This document shows, one piece after another, positions 45,093 through 54,533 of a DNA stretch of 64,000 nt. The stretch is taken from positions 744,001 through 808,000 of the forward strand of contig CAKKNE010000005.1 in the NCBI GenBank assembly GCA_918797485.1. Direction: 5' to 3'. The notes beneath the pieces were generated by a model, which saw nothing but the letters and a program-made list of their open reading frames with translations, was not told where the DNA came from and made no database searches. Numbering within the stretch: position 1 is the first letter of the stretch; each line of letters opens with the position of its first letter. The position numbers and the translations under genes were made by a program. This stretch comes from Pelagomonas calceolata. Lineage: Eukaryota > Sar > Pelagophyceae > Pelagomonadales > Pelagomonadaceae.

Positions 45093-46280
45093 TCAGTACG
45101 TGATCGAGAAGCCCCCGAGCGCCTGCGCCCGCGGGCCTTCTGTCGCGACGCATTGCGCCGGGAACGCGTGCTTCCCGTCGACGAGCGGCAACTCAAATTC
45201 GTCGACCAGGCTCCAGGGCAGCGGCGGCGCCGCGTGCAGATGTAAACAACCGTCGTGGAGCACGTCCTTGCCGTTCCGGTACTTTTTAATATCTTCAGCC
45301 GGCACGAGCCGCACGGCGACGCCCGGCCGGCCCTTTAGTGAAGCGTCGCTCTCCCGCGTCCACGCCGTGTCCTTTTGTTTAAGGCTCTCGACGCTCACGC
45401 GCAGCAATTTTAAATTCGACTGCCCCGCAAAATACAAGTCCGCGACGACGCGCGCCTGGTCCGCCGTCGCGCAGTGCACGAAGCCGTCCTTTTCGTCGAG
45501 CGCCGAGCCCGTCAGAGTGCCGGCGGCGCGCCACGCGTCGACTTCACTGGAGGTGGCGATCTTCCACAATGACACGGCCTCGACGGGCGTTTCGGATTCG
45601 AGGGGCTTCTCGTCTGTCGCGCTGGCGGCCTCCGGCGCGCTGGCGGCCGGCGCGCTGGCTTCTGGCGCTGGCGGCGACGATTTCGCAGCGACATCCGCTT
45701 CGGCGGCCTCCGGCGCCGCGGCATTTGACGGCGTCGCCCACGAGCCCCAGCCGTCCTTCCGCAACACCGGCTTCGCCTTTGATTGCCCCCGCTGCGTCGC
45801 GTACTTGACCGTCAGCAGCCGCCCCTCCACCTTCACGCCCTGGAACGCGTCGTGCGCGGCCTTCGCGTCCTCGGAACTTCCGAACGTCACGAAGCCGAAG
45901 CCCCGTCCTCGATTCGTCTGGCGATCTAACACGATTTTTGAGCCGATGACGTGATAGCGCGACGCGAACAACGCGCCTAACTTTTGATCGTCGAGCTTGT
46001 ACGGCAAATTGCCGACAAATAACTTGTCCGTGCGATCTTCTTTAGGTGGTGTGGGCGGCGCGAGGCCCTTCTTTTGGAGATCTTCCAGGGCTTGCTGCTG
46101 GGCGGCGTTTAACGAATTACCTTTCCTTTCTAAGTACTTGCGCAGCGCCTCGTCTTTGTTCGTCGTCATTTTGCCTCCCGGGTGGGCGAAGGTCTTCTTC
46201 GGCGGTGGCGGGGGCGGTTTCTTGGCGTCGTTGGCGAAGCGCGCGGCTCTTGCTTTCGCCTTTTGTTGCTCGTCGGCCAT
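45093..46280 (-). CDS. RRM RNA-binding domain fused to DUF952-like domain
   Basis: 395 residues from the ATG at 46280. One RRM spans residues about 85-165 with RNP2 KLFVGNLP and RNP1 RGFGFVTF. After an Ala/Pro-rich linker comes a DUF952-like domain (LWKIATSSEVDAWRAAG, GSALDEKDGFVHCATADQ, ADLYFAGQSNLKLLRVSVES). DUF952 is mostly known from bacteria as a stand-alone domain of unclear function with an ADP-ribosyltransferase-like fold suggested. The fusion hints at RNA-directed chemistry, which is inference. The residues before the chosen Met are mostly hydrophobic and not needed. Confidence 0.78.
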   Translation of the reverse strand: MADEQQKAKARAARFANDAKKPPPPPPKKTFAHPGGKMTTNKDEALRKYLERKGNSLNAAQQQALEDLQKKGLAPPTPPKEDRTDKLFVGNLPYKLDDQKLGALFASRYHVIGSKIVLDRQTNRGRGFGFVTFGSSEDAKAAHDAFQGVKVEGRLLTVKYATQRGQSKAKPVLRKDGWGSWATPSNAAAPEAAEADVAAKSSPPAPEASAPAASAPEAASATDEKPLESETPVEAVSLWKIATSSEVDAWRAAGTLTGSALDEKDGFVHCATADQARVVADLYFAGQSNLKLLRVSVESLKQKDTAWTRESDASLKGRPGVAVRLVPAEDIKKYRNGKDVLHDGCLHLHAAPPLPWSLVDEFELPLVDGKHAFPAQCVATEGPRAQALGGFSITY

Positions 46281-46471
46281 GATCGACTGCGGCACTGGCT
46301 GCTCGTCGGCCTGGTGGGCGAGGATGCCGCTACTGGGATCTGGCGCTGCAGGATTGCTGCGGTGCTGATGCAGGCTTTGCACGGCGAGCAAAAACAAGCT
46401 AGCTAATGGCGAGATGCCTATCACGCTTGCAATGAGCCTCCACGCAACAAAACCGCGATTATAAAATCGTT

Positions 46472-46494
46472 GCTAGCACCTGTAAGACACTAGC
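46472..46494 (-). promoter_or_regulatory. CTAG-type inverted promoter element
   Basis: Reverse copy, 192 bp upstream of the RRM-DUF952 start (46280); the divergent small TM gene starts 230-410 bp away depending on its true ATG. Confidence 0.57.
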
Positions 46495-46902
46495 GGATCG
46501 GGACTTTTGCAAAATCTCCCGAGCAGTGGGTTAACTCATTCCCGAGAAGAGTTTGGTATTTGAAAGGACGTGTTCTACGTTCACAGGTCGGTCCCACTCG
46601 AAATTAGACGCCGACGACCCAATCGCGCGCCTTCAGGCGATTGAACCTGGTGGCTGAGCTACAACCGCCAAGGTGAACGCGACCGACGCGCACACCAGCT
46701 TCGGACTCACCCCGAGTCCACCCGATGGTCCTGGCCGACAACTTCGCCCACCAGTCTTTTCGCAAGCAGACCATGCCGGACTCGCCGCCGTCGCCGAGGC
46801 AACGGCCGACTCCTCTCTCCCTCTCCCAACGGCCGACGCTCGGCCGCACGGACTCTCCGCCGTCGGCGCCCGAGCCCGACTCACCTTCGTCTGTGTACCG
46901 CG

Positions 46903-47414
46903 ATGTCTCCCGGGGACCAAGCCCCGAGTCGAGGTCCGGAAGGTGATAAAAACACACACAGGTCCCCGCGGACGCCCGGCCCGTCGCCGAAATCCGTCCT
47001 GCGCATCGACGCGAGCGGCCTCTACATCTTCCCGCCCAAAGAAAAGCCGGCCTCGCCGCGGCGCCACCAGCGGCGCCTCTCGCGCGCGGGCTCGCTCGGC
47101 TCGCAAAATTCCCTGGTCTCGATTGACGAGGAGAGCGCCCTCACACCAGCCGCCGTCAAAAAGGCGCTCCAGGGCCAGCAGCAGGGCTCGGCGGGCGTCT
47201 GGAACAAGCGGCGGTGCGCCGCGCTCGTAGCGGTCTGGACGTACGCGATCATCTACTTCGCGGCCCTCTACTCCTACCGCCCGAGCCGTGTGAAAATCAA
47301 CCAGTGAGTTAGTCACGGGGACGACGTCGCGTCGATGGCGTGGGGCGCCTGAGATTTGATTTCCGCACAGGCCTGGAGGCGATGCGGCTCCGGCGCGTCA
47401 TCCGGGGGGCCTGA
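46903..47414 (+). CDS. Small single-pass membrane protein (spliced)
   Basis: Exon 1 from ATG 46903 to 47287 (GT donor) or 47278 (GC donor), exon 2 47371-47414; 139-142 residues. A Ser/Pro/Arg-rich disordered region (RRLSRAGSLGSQNSLVSIDE) precedes one membrane segment (CAALVAVWTYAIIYFAALYS); after splicing the protein ends RLEAMRLRRVIRGA. Unspliced, it would stop eight residues into the intron. An alternative upstream start (MPDSPPSPRQRP at 46773) lies in another frame and may belong to a 5' exon. No family recognised. Confidence 0.55.
47279..47370 (+). mobile_element. Introner-like element, GGAAATCAA family, copy 3
   Basis: Ends GTGTGAAAATCAACCAGTG and TTTGATTTCCGCACAG, the same family as the two introns of the acyltransferase. 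Its interior carries GCGTCGATGGCGTGG. The flanks GCCCGAG and GCCTGGAG look like an imperfect target duplication. GT donor (47288) and GC donor (47279) models give the same downstream frame. Confidence 0.75.
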
Positions 47415-47520
47415 GATGCACATGAAGAGAATCACACATGCTACATTATTGCCTCACCAAGCGACTGTGTAGCGTGCCCCAACCCCCGGCGAACGACGCC
47501 GTCTAACATAATATTGTCCC

Positions 47521-49347
47521 TTACGCTTTTTTGGCCTTCGCCACGACCACCGCCGACGCCGTCCGCCGCTCGAGCGCTCTCAAAGCCAGCACGCGGAAGG
47601 CGACCAACAGCGCGAACAACGCGCCCGCGTCCATCAGAATGGAGCGGGACGCGGCGTCGTCCCCCAGCACGCGCTTGACATGCGTCTCCCCATCGGGCGT
47701 CGGGCACGGCAGGCTCTTCACCAATCGCCCAAGTAACTTCGCCGGCGCGCCCGCATCGATCACCCTTTGAGCTAGTAATTCTTTATCTTCAGAAGAACAG
47801 TCGAACACCGCATCCGCGTGCTGAAATTCGAGCTTCAGGAGACCCGCGAAGCCGTATCTGAACAATGATAAATATTGCAACGGTGCTAAGAAGCGTGGCA
47901 ACGACGCCAGCGACACGAAGAGCCCCCCAAATAACAGTGAGGTCGAGAGCACCACCGGACAGATGACGACCGCTGTTCTAGCGTCGGAAGCACCAGCACC
48001 TACCCAAATAACTAAACTTTCGGCCACTAACGTCGCCAGGGCTAGGACGACGCAGTGCCCTCCGAACGAGTAGAGAGATGCCCTCAACCCGACCATGGCG
48101 TAGGCCATGCCCGCGAATAGTAGCGCCACGGCGCCCTGGATCGGCAGCTCCGCTAGCGACTTGGCGAGGAAGTAGTCCCTTGTACTATACGCCCTCCTGC
48201 GTCTTTCATGCTCGAAGACCGAGCGTTCCTCGATGAAGACTCGGAGGGACGCCATCGCGGAGAAGGCCTGGTTCACCAATACGAAAAAGAGCGCTCCAGT
48301 TCTATCGGAGACCGCTGTTTGCGTCGACGTTCCGCGACTCCCGGAGTAGAGAGCGCCCACCAGCAGAGCCATGGTCACGGACCGACCAACAGCAGCGACT
48401 GTGGCCGCTGGAGCGCGCGCATTGTTGAGCCACGCCCTCGTTAGCAGAGGCCGGAAGCGCGACCGCGTGCTCAGTTGTGGTTCATCCTCATCATGAGAAA
48501 CTCGAGTAGTAGCAGGCGCACTTTGTGAGACCAGGATGGACCGCGTGGCAGGATCGTCGACGAGGTCCAACAAAACTTCAGCCGCCGAGGTGAGAGGCGG
48601 CACCTTCACCTTGCAGAGTGACGCGCACGTAGATGCCGCACTATCAGCGGGCCCCGCATAAGCGGTACCACCACCAGGAGCCAACACCACCACGTCGGTA
48701 AATTGCTGGAAGACGCGCGCGCCCGGTTGGTGCACTGATGCCACCACAGTAGCTTCCGCCTCTCGCAATAAAATAGCTAATTGTAAAGCTGCTGTTGAAT
48801 CTAAACCAGACGTCGGCTCGTCAGCTAACAGTAACGAGGGAATGAGCACCAATTCCACACCTAAAGCGGTCCGCCTCCTCTCGCCGCCACTCACGCCCCG
48901 CTTCAGCGCCGATCCGACCCTCGTGTCGCCCACCTCTGACAACCCGAGCGTCTCCAAGACACTCTCGGCCCTCTCGGCTCTTTTAGCAGACGTGTCCCAC
49001 CTCTCATCGACACCGTCCCACCTTAACTCCGCCGCGAACCGCAAAGTTTCGCGGACCGTGAGGAAGGGCAACAAACGGTCGTCTTGGGGCAAGAAATTGG
49101 CACCGCCCGCGGGCCGCCAGATCTTGGACCCCGCGTCGCACGGCCGCTCTCTCGCGAGCGCTGCTAATAGAGTCGTTTTTCCCGCGCCGGACGGGCCTAG
49201 AATCGCGAGGAGGCCGTGCTTTCCGACCGAACCGCGCGCGTCTCTTACTATAGTTTTTTGTACGCCTTTGCTTACTTCGAGGGTGACGGCGACGGCCTCG
49301 AAGGCGAGGCCGTCGGTGTTGTTTGTGGTGGACCGCGTCGCGGGCAT
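47521..49347 (-). CDS. ABCG-type half transporter
   Basis: 608 residues. The N-terminal ATPase has Walker A GPSGAGKT, the Q-loop QDDRLLPFLTVRETLRF, signature VSGGERRR, Walker B LLLADEPTSGLDS and the H-loop VASVHQP. The C-terminal half carries about six membrane segments with GALFFVLVNQAFSAMASLRVF and YFLAKSLAELPIQ, typical of ABCG. It must dimerise to export a lipid or small hydrophobic compound; the substrate is unknown. No intron or targeting sequence. Length is normal. Confidence 0.9.
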   Translation of the reverse strand: MPATRSTTNNTDGLAFEAVAVTLEVSKGVQKTIVRDARGSVGKHGLLAILGPSGAGKTTLLAALARERPCDAGSKIWRPAGGANFLPQDDRLLPFLTVRETLRFAAELRWDGVDERWDTSAKRAERAESVLETLGLSEVGDTRVGSALKRGVSGGERRRTALGVELVLIPSLLLADEPTSGLDSTAALQLAILLREAEATVVASVHQPGARVFQQFTDVVVLAPGGGTAYAGPADSAASTCASLCKVKVPPLTSAAEVLLDLVDDPATRSILVSQSAPATTRVSHDEDEPQLSTRSRFRPLLTRAWLNNARAPAATVAAVGRSVTMALLVGALYSGSRGTSTQTAVSDRTGALFFVLVNQAFSAMASLRVFIEERSVFEHERRRRAYSTRDYFLAKSLAELPIQGAVALLFAGMAYAMVGLRASLYSFGGHCVVLALATLVAESLVIWVGAGASDARTAVVICPVVLSTSLLFGGLFVSLASLPRFLAPLQYLSLFRYGFAGLLKLEFQHADAVFDCSSEDKELLAQRVIDAGAPAKLLGRLVKSLPCPTPDGETHVKRVLGDDAASRSILMDAGALFALLVAFRVLALRALERRTASAVVVAKAKKA

Positions 49348-49586
49348 GGGGGCTTGTCCTGGTCTTCTTAGCGCGACTTTATGCTGGCTCAGCGCGTCGA
49401 TGGCGTGCGCTCGGACGCAGGTATTGGGATCCTGCTTTTTGAGGTCCTAGGAGCACGGCGGCGGGCTCGTTCGTGGAGCCTGATTGGCACTGCGTGAGGA
49501 GCACTGTGAGGAGGCTGCGTGAGCTGTGCGAGCAGTGTGCTTGCGTGCCCAGAGACTTCAATACGCGAGCCGTGCTCTCACTAAAA

Positions 49587-49608
49587 ACTAGTATAGACAC
49601 ACTAGCGG
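49587..49608 (-). promoter_or_regulatory. CTAG-type element, degenerate
   Basis: ACTAGTATAG...CACACTAGCGG, about 240 bp upstream of the ABCG start at 49347. Confidence 0.35.
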
Positions 49609-49762
49609 TTTTCCTGCGACGTAACTAGCCTTAGCCTTAGCCTTTTTTTACAAGTCCAATAGCACCGTAACAGATATCGCACTCACTCCGATCTTTTGGG
49701 TGTCTTTGGTGCTAGCCATCTCCCGCACGTTACAGGTGGACAAAGTCCCACAACTAGAAAAC

Positions 49763-51211
49763 TTACTTTGACGCCAGGTTCCGCCCCGGATCCAAAAGAT
49801 GATCAAACGGCTTCAGCGCGTCGGGCCGCCGGAGGTGGTGCGTTCTGTAGGAAGTCGGGTCCACGCCCGGCTTTTCGTCGACGCGCAACACGACGTCCTT
49901 CCGGACCGGCTCCGGCCGGCCCCAGTTCGTGTGCTCGGCGATGTCGGTCCAGTGGCGCGGGAACGTTTTCAACAGACTCCGGACGCCGTCGGGTGTCGGG
50001 ACGGGCCGCACGTAGGCCCCGGTGGGCGCCGGCCGCCGCGCCGGCGGCGACGCGACGGGTGACGGCAGCGCGGACTTTCGTGCCTTCGGCGGGCTCGTCC
50101 TTCGTATAGCTTTCCTCAACGTTCGGGGCAGCAGGGCGTCCTCCGGCGTGAGGCATCTCCCCAAAGCGCGGCGGCGCTCGACGACCATTTGCCTTGAGCG
50201 CGGCGGCGAGAAGGCGACGGACCGCTCCTCGACCGCGCGCTCGAGGTGCGTCGCGTCGCCATTAAACGCCGCGAGGTCCGCGCACGTCACGGCGCGGCCG
50301 GCGCCCGGCGCGCGCGCGGGCTGGACGTGGGTGGTGGTTGTGGAGACGGAGAGCGCATCCCCAAAAATGTGCGACTTTGAGGGCGACGCCGTCGCCGTCG
50401 CCGTCGTGGCGGTGTCGCTGAAGATGTGGGACATTTTTGATGGAGACGCCGTCGCGAGCGACTTGGCCGGCGAGCTCGCGAGAGATGTGCGACTGGGACG
50501 CAAAGTCTCGAGCTCGAGCGCGGCGGAGGCCGCCGCCGTGACGACAGAGGCCTGGTCGTCCGCACCGGCCGCGTCGAGCGGCGCCGGCGCCGGCGCCGAG
50601 ACGGCCGAGACCGAGCCTGCAGACGACCGAGACGACCGAGTCGCGCGCGGCTGGGCCCGCGCCGGCGCCTGCTCGCAGCGCGCGGGCGCGCCGGCTCCAT
50701 TTTTATCGTGGACGGGGGCCACCGGTATCGCGTGGAACTTCTCGACGACGCCGAGGTGGCCCTTGCGCTGGACCTCGAAGGCCGAGGCCGTGGACGCCTC
50801 TGAGACCACGGAGCGGTCGTCGGGCGCGCGGCGAGTGATAGCCGTCGCCGTCGAGTTGTGGTCCGTGACGCGGCCGGCGACGTCGGCGCGCACTAGCTCT
50901 CTTTCCAATTCTCGCTGGCTCGGCCGCCGCTGTTGATGGACGACCGGCGCCGTCAGCACGGAGACGTCGTCGTCTTCGACACTACCGTCGCCCCAGCGCC
51001 TCCGAAATAATGGTGGAGACGCCGCCGACGCCTGGGACAGCTCGTCGAAGGACCGCTCGTACTCCTTGTACGCTGCTTGTATGTCCTTCGAGGTGTTGGG
51101 TGAGGTGCCTCTTAACGCGTGCGTGTTCGTCATGGCGCCGGCGACGTGGCGGCGTCTCTGTGAAGAGAGGGGCGAGGCCATGGACCCGGGGATGGAGATG
51201 ATGGGCTCCAT
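49763..51211 (-). CDS. Large disordered Ser/Ala-rich protein
   Basis: 482 residues from the Met at 51211 (MEPIISIPGSMASPL); the longer frame upstream crosses the promoter element and is rejected. Most of the protein is low-complexity Ser/Thr/Ala with many potential phosphosites (SRSSAGSVSAVSAPAPAP), short repeats around SPSKMSHIFSD and SPSKSHIFGDA, and basic stretches. The C-terminus is more ordered (LLKTFPRHWTDIAEHTNWGR and RTHHLRRPDALKPFDHLLD). No domain recognised; possibly cytoskeletal or a flagellar/axonemal type, which is a guess. Confidence 0.55.
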   Translation of the reverse strand: MEPIISIPGSMASPLSSQRRRHVAGAMTNTHALRGTSPNTSKDIQAAYKEYERSFDELSQASAASPPLFRRRWGDGSVEDDDVSVLTAPVVHQQRRPSQRELERELVRADVAGRVTDHNSTATAITRRAPDDRSVVSEASTASAFEVQRKGHLGVVEKFHAIPVAPVHDKNGAGAPARCEQAPARAQPRATRSSRSSAGSVSAVSAPAPAPLDAAGADDQASVVTAAASAALELETLRPSRTSLASSPAKSLATASPSKMSHIFSDTATTATATASPSKSHIFGDALSVSTTTTHVQPARAPGAGRAVTCADLAAFNGDATHLERAVEERSVAFSPPRSRQMVVERRRALGRCLTPEDALLPRTLRKAIRRTSPPKARKSALPSPVASPPARRPAPTGAYVRPVPTPDGVRSLLKTFPRHWTDIAEHTNWGRPEPVRKDVVLRVDEKPGVDPTSYRTHHLRRPDALKPFDHLLDPGRNLASK

Positions 51212-51371
51212 TGGCGCTGTACCGAGACTTTGCACTGGGAGACGCGCCGCTGCTTGGCAAGGGGCGGACTGGCGACGGGGCAGCCCCGGCTTGTTTTCCG
51301 TCGTTTGTGGAGCTTGCCACAACCTTGCTTGCCGCCAAAGCCCCCGGAGAGCCCGCGCTGTTAAATAATCT

Positions 51372-51394
51372 GCTAGCGTCCTGTAACACACTAG
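51372..51394 (-). promoter_or_regulatory. CTAG-type inverted promoter element
   Basis: Reverse copy, 161 bp from the disordered-protein start (51211) and about 108 bp before the candidate ATG at 51502. Confidence 0.52.
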
Positions 51395-51501
51395 AAATAG
51401 GGCCAGGGGTGCAAAAACGACTAAAGCGCTCGCTGTGGCAGCGTTACGACTGTAGTTGTTGGCGCAAAACCACGTTCTCAACGCAGCAATCACTTCACAC
51501 C

Positions 51502-52310
51502 ATGCGCTGGGTCCAAAGCGCGCGCCGCGCCGCGCTGACAACAATGCGGCCAAGGACAAGCACTCGCCACGGCCGCGCGCTGGCGGCCGTCGACGTGCCG
51601 CAGCCGACGACCGTCGCAGCGGACGCGCGACGACGACCACAGCCGCCGTCGCCGACCATGAACGCGGTCGCCGCGGCCGCCGCGGTCGTGCGGTGTCGCG
51701 CCGGCGCCGGCGGCGCCGTCGCCCGCTTGTTGTGCGAGGAGGACGACGGAACGTAGCGCGCCGCGTCCACAGTCACACTTTCCGCCGGAGAGCCTCCTCC
51801 TCGCGCGCGCAGTTAATGACCTGCCCGTCCGCGCCGCGCAGATAATTAGCCGCCGCGCGCCGTGTCGACGACACGCACGCGGGCCCGGCCGGCCGGCTCC
51901 TTGTTCACTGCGTAACATAAACCTTGTCTCAGTTGCCGAGAAAACCCGGGGCTTCAACGTCGGGCACCAACGCGGCATCGCCGCTGGCGCAGTCGTCCGA
52001 CGCGTCCCGGCGGCCGCGCGAGACTTGCGAACTGGCCCAAGGACGGCTCTTTCGCCTCGCCGGGGCAGTCAGGGAGCATCTCCTCGCGCGAGACGAGTTG
52101 CTCTGCGAGGCTGCCAGGAGGGCCAACGACGCGGCGCGGAGAACTGGGAGGAGGACCGTGTGTCGACCCATTACCACGCCCGCGCCGCTGCCCGCGCCTC
52201 GCAAGGCAAACACTGGGGCTGCCCCTTCAGAGGAACAACACTCAGCTGAAGCAGCAGCGAGGCGTGCGCGTCCCGGCACCACTGCACCCACCGCGGGACT
52301 GCCTCGGTAG
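51502..52310 (+). CDS. Possible short gene or 5' exons before the PDE gene
   Basis: Two open segments: 51502-51756 (MRWVQSARRAALTTM..., ending in LLCEEDDGT) and about 51934-52310, without an ATG, reading LPRKPGASTSG and LAQGRLFRLAGAVREHLLAR. The promoter element at 51372 suggests transcription begins near 51450. I could not find an in-frame splice linking the two or linking them to the PDE start at 52328. They may be 5' UTR exons of the PDE or an independent gene. Confidence 0.25.
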
Positions 52311-52327
52311 TCTAACCCCGCGGGACG

Positions 52328-54424
52328 ATGCCGCGCCCCGGCCCGATCAACAATGGGGACCGCTTAGGACTCGAGGCCTCGAGGCGCGCGTCGCGCGACT
52401 CGCTGGCCGAGGAGTACGAGCACGCCCGCCGCCACTCCACCGATTCCACCGAGTCCTACGAGCACGTGCCGTCTCCCACGCACGCGCCCCGTCCCAACAA
52501 GGAGCGCCAGCGTTCGTTTGAAGCCATGTCCGCCTCCGAACTAAGAAAGGCGGCCGCGGCAGAAAGAAGAGAGCGACGCCGCGCCGCGGCGCTCTTCAGG
52601 GTCACCAAAGTCGTGAGCGAGAGTGACGGCAACTCGTCCAAGTTAGTCCAGAGGCTGCTCGAAGTGGCCCGCGAGATTTTGTACTGTTCTCACGTCACCT
52701 TGTTCTGGGTCGACCACGTCTCCGAAATACTAATTGCGGCGAATCCCGACGGCATCGAATCGATCGTCGTGCCCCTCGGCAAGGGCGTCGCCGGGAGGTG
52801 TGCTTTAGATAAAGTGTTATTGAACATTGGGGACGCGTCCCAAGATGATCGCTTCGACAACACGACGGACAAGGAGACGGGATTCTCTACGAGGACTATC
52901 CTATGCGCTCCGGTCGTCGAAGAGGGACGGACGGTCGCCGTCATCGAAGCCCTGAACAAGGAGGAAGGCTCGTTTGACGACGAGGACGTCGAGCTCCTAC
53001 AGTTGTTATGTGATGAGTTAAGGGCGCCTCTACGACGTGCAGCGGCCGACGAGACGTTTCAAGCCAGAGCGAATTCGGCGGAAAGGGGCGTGGCTTACTT
53101 GAAGCTGTTCACCGATGAACAAGAGGAGCCCTCGACGCCCGTGCAGACGACGCCGCACGTGTTGAGCTTCGAAGAAGATGGCCATTTCTCGCGCGACTCG
53201 TCGTTGAGCGACGAGCCGCTCGGCGAACTGGCGTCGTGGCGCTGGGACGCGTTGCGCGTCGCCGACGACGGCGGCGAGGAGGCCTTGGTCGAGGCGGCGC
53301 AGATGATGTTCGAGCACCACGGTGCGACGCGGCGCCCGACGTCATGAGGTGTATACCCCCTCCACGCCATCGACGCCCTATGAGGGGCACGCCATCGACG
53401 CGACGCGATCCCCCCTCCACGCCATCGACGCCTCATGAGGGGCACGCCATCGACGCGACGTGATAATCTTCCGCGCCATTGACGCGGCGTCCCGAACGCA
53501 GGTTCGCTCGAGCAGCACGACTGCCCCCGTAACGAATTTCGGGCGTTCCTGGGGATGGTGCGGAGTTCCTACAAGGCTACGAATTCCTACCACAATTTTA
53601 GACATGCGGTGGCTGTTCTGCATGTCGACTTCATGCTCGCTTGCCGGGCGAAGCGAGCGAGGGATTTAACAGCTTTAGACGTGCTAGCTCTCAAAGTAGC
53701 GGCTCTCTGCCACGACGTCGACCACCCCGGCCACTCGAACGACTTCGAAGTCAAATCCTCGTCGGAGCTAGCGTTGAGGTACAACGACGCTTCTGTCTTA
53801 GAGAACTACCATGCTTCGTTCGTCTTCGCAACACTCCTGAGGAATCCATCGACGGATTTCCTGGCGAATCTGTCACGAAATGCCTACAGAGAATTCCGCA
53901 AGGCCGTCATCTCGATGATCCTGGCCACGGACATGGCAAGGCACGGGGCGCACGTCGACTCATTAAGGGCCTTTGCAGATCGTACCTCATTTACATCATT
54001 AACGAGGCACTCCTTCAGCGACAAGTCCGACTCGGACGACCGAGATTCGAGAGTCGCCTCACCTAGACGTAGACAGTTTTATCTCGATCAGCTCATCCAC
54101 CTCGGGGACATGAGCGCGCAATGTAGTCCGAGTTTCGACACGGCCAAGGACTGGGCCGAGCGCATCGCCGACGAGTTCCGAAAGCAAGCTTCTAGAGAAC
54201 AAGACCTGGGCCTGCCGGTGTCGCCGTTCATGGCTCGCCTCGAGACGGCGGCCGATCTCGCGCTCGGACAGGTCGCGTTCATCGACTACGTCGTCCAGCC
54301 TTTGTTTGCGGCGGCGCAGAAGATCTTTCCGGAAGTTGGGGAATTGGAAGAGAATTGTCGGAAAAACAGGGAGGCGTGGCGCGCGCTCGGGGCGCGGGCG
54401 TCGGCGGACCGCGCGTCCGGTTGA
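52328..54424 (+). CDS. GAF-domain cyclic nucleotide phosphodiesterase (spliced)
   Basis: Exon 1 52328-53321, exon 2 53502-54424; 638 residues. Residues about 100-240 are a GAF domain with an NKFDE-like ALNKEEGSFDDEDVELLQLL. After the intron the class I PDE domain has YHNFRHAVAVLHVDF, the metal motif HDVDHPGHSN, ILATDMARH, HLGDMSAQ and a C-terminal FIDYVVQPLF. It should hydrolyse cAMP or cGMP, with the GAF domain as a likely allosteric site. Splicing joins MMFEHHG to SLEQHDCPRNEFRAFLGMV, as the family requires. Confidence 0.9.
53322..53501 (+). mobile_element. PDE intron made of repeated hairpin units
   Basis: 180 bp, GTGCGAC donor and GAACGCAG acceptor. Inside, a unit of about 60 bp (CCCTCCACGCCATCGACGCC, ATGAGGGGCACGCCATCGAC, GCGACG) occurs twice in tandem and a shorter CGCCATTGACGCG follows. 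Each unit has CCCTC/GAGGG-type arms. The frame is only restored after removal. Confidence 0.82.
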
Positions 54425-54533
54425 GGTTTATTTATCTGTTGCGCCCGGCGGTCCTTGCGCGCGGGCGTGTGTTATATATTTTAGGTAAATTTTTAGGAGG
54501 CGGGGTGTGGGACGTCGGTGGCGTGGGGGTTGC

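Noticed and set aside
46615-46685. tRNA-like words on the minus strand (TAGCTCAG and GGTTCAATC)
   Set aside because: The two words are only about nine bases apart, so no tRNA cloverleaf with anticodon arm can form.
51929-52291. Minus-strand ORF opposite the pre-PDE segment
   Set aside because: No recognisable features, and the helical composition of the plus-strand frame looks more protein-like, though neither is certain.
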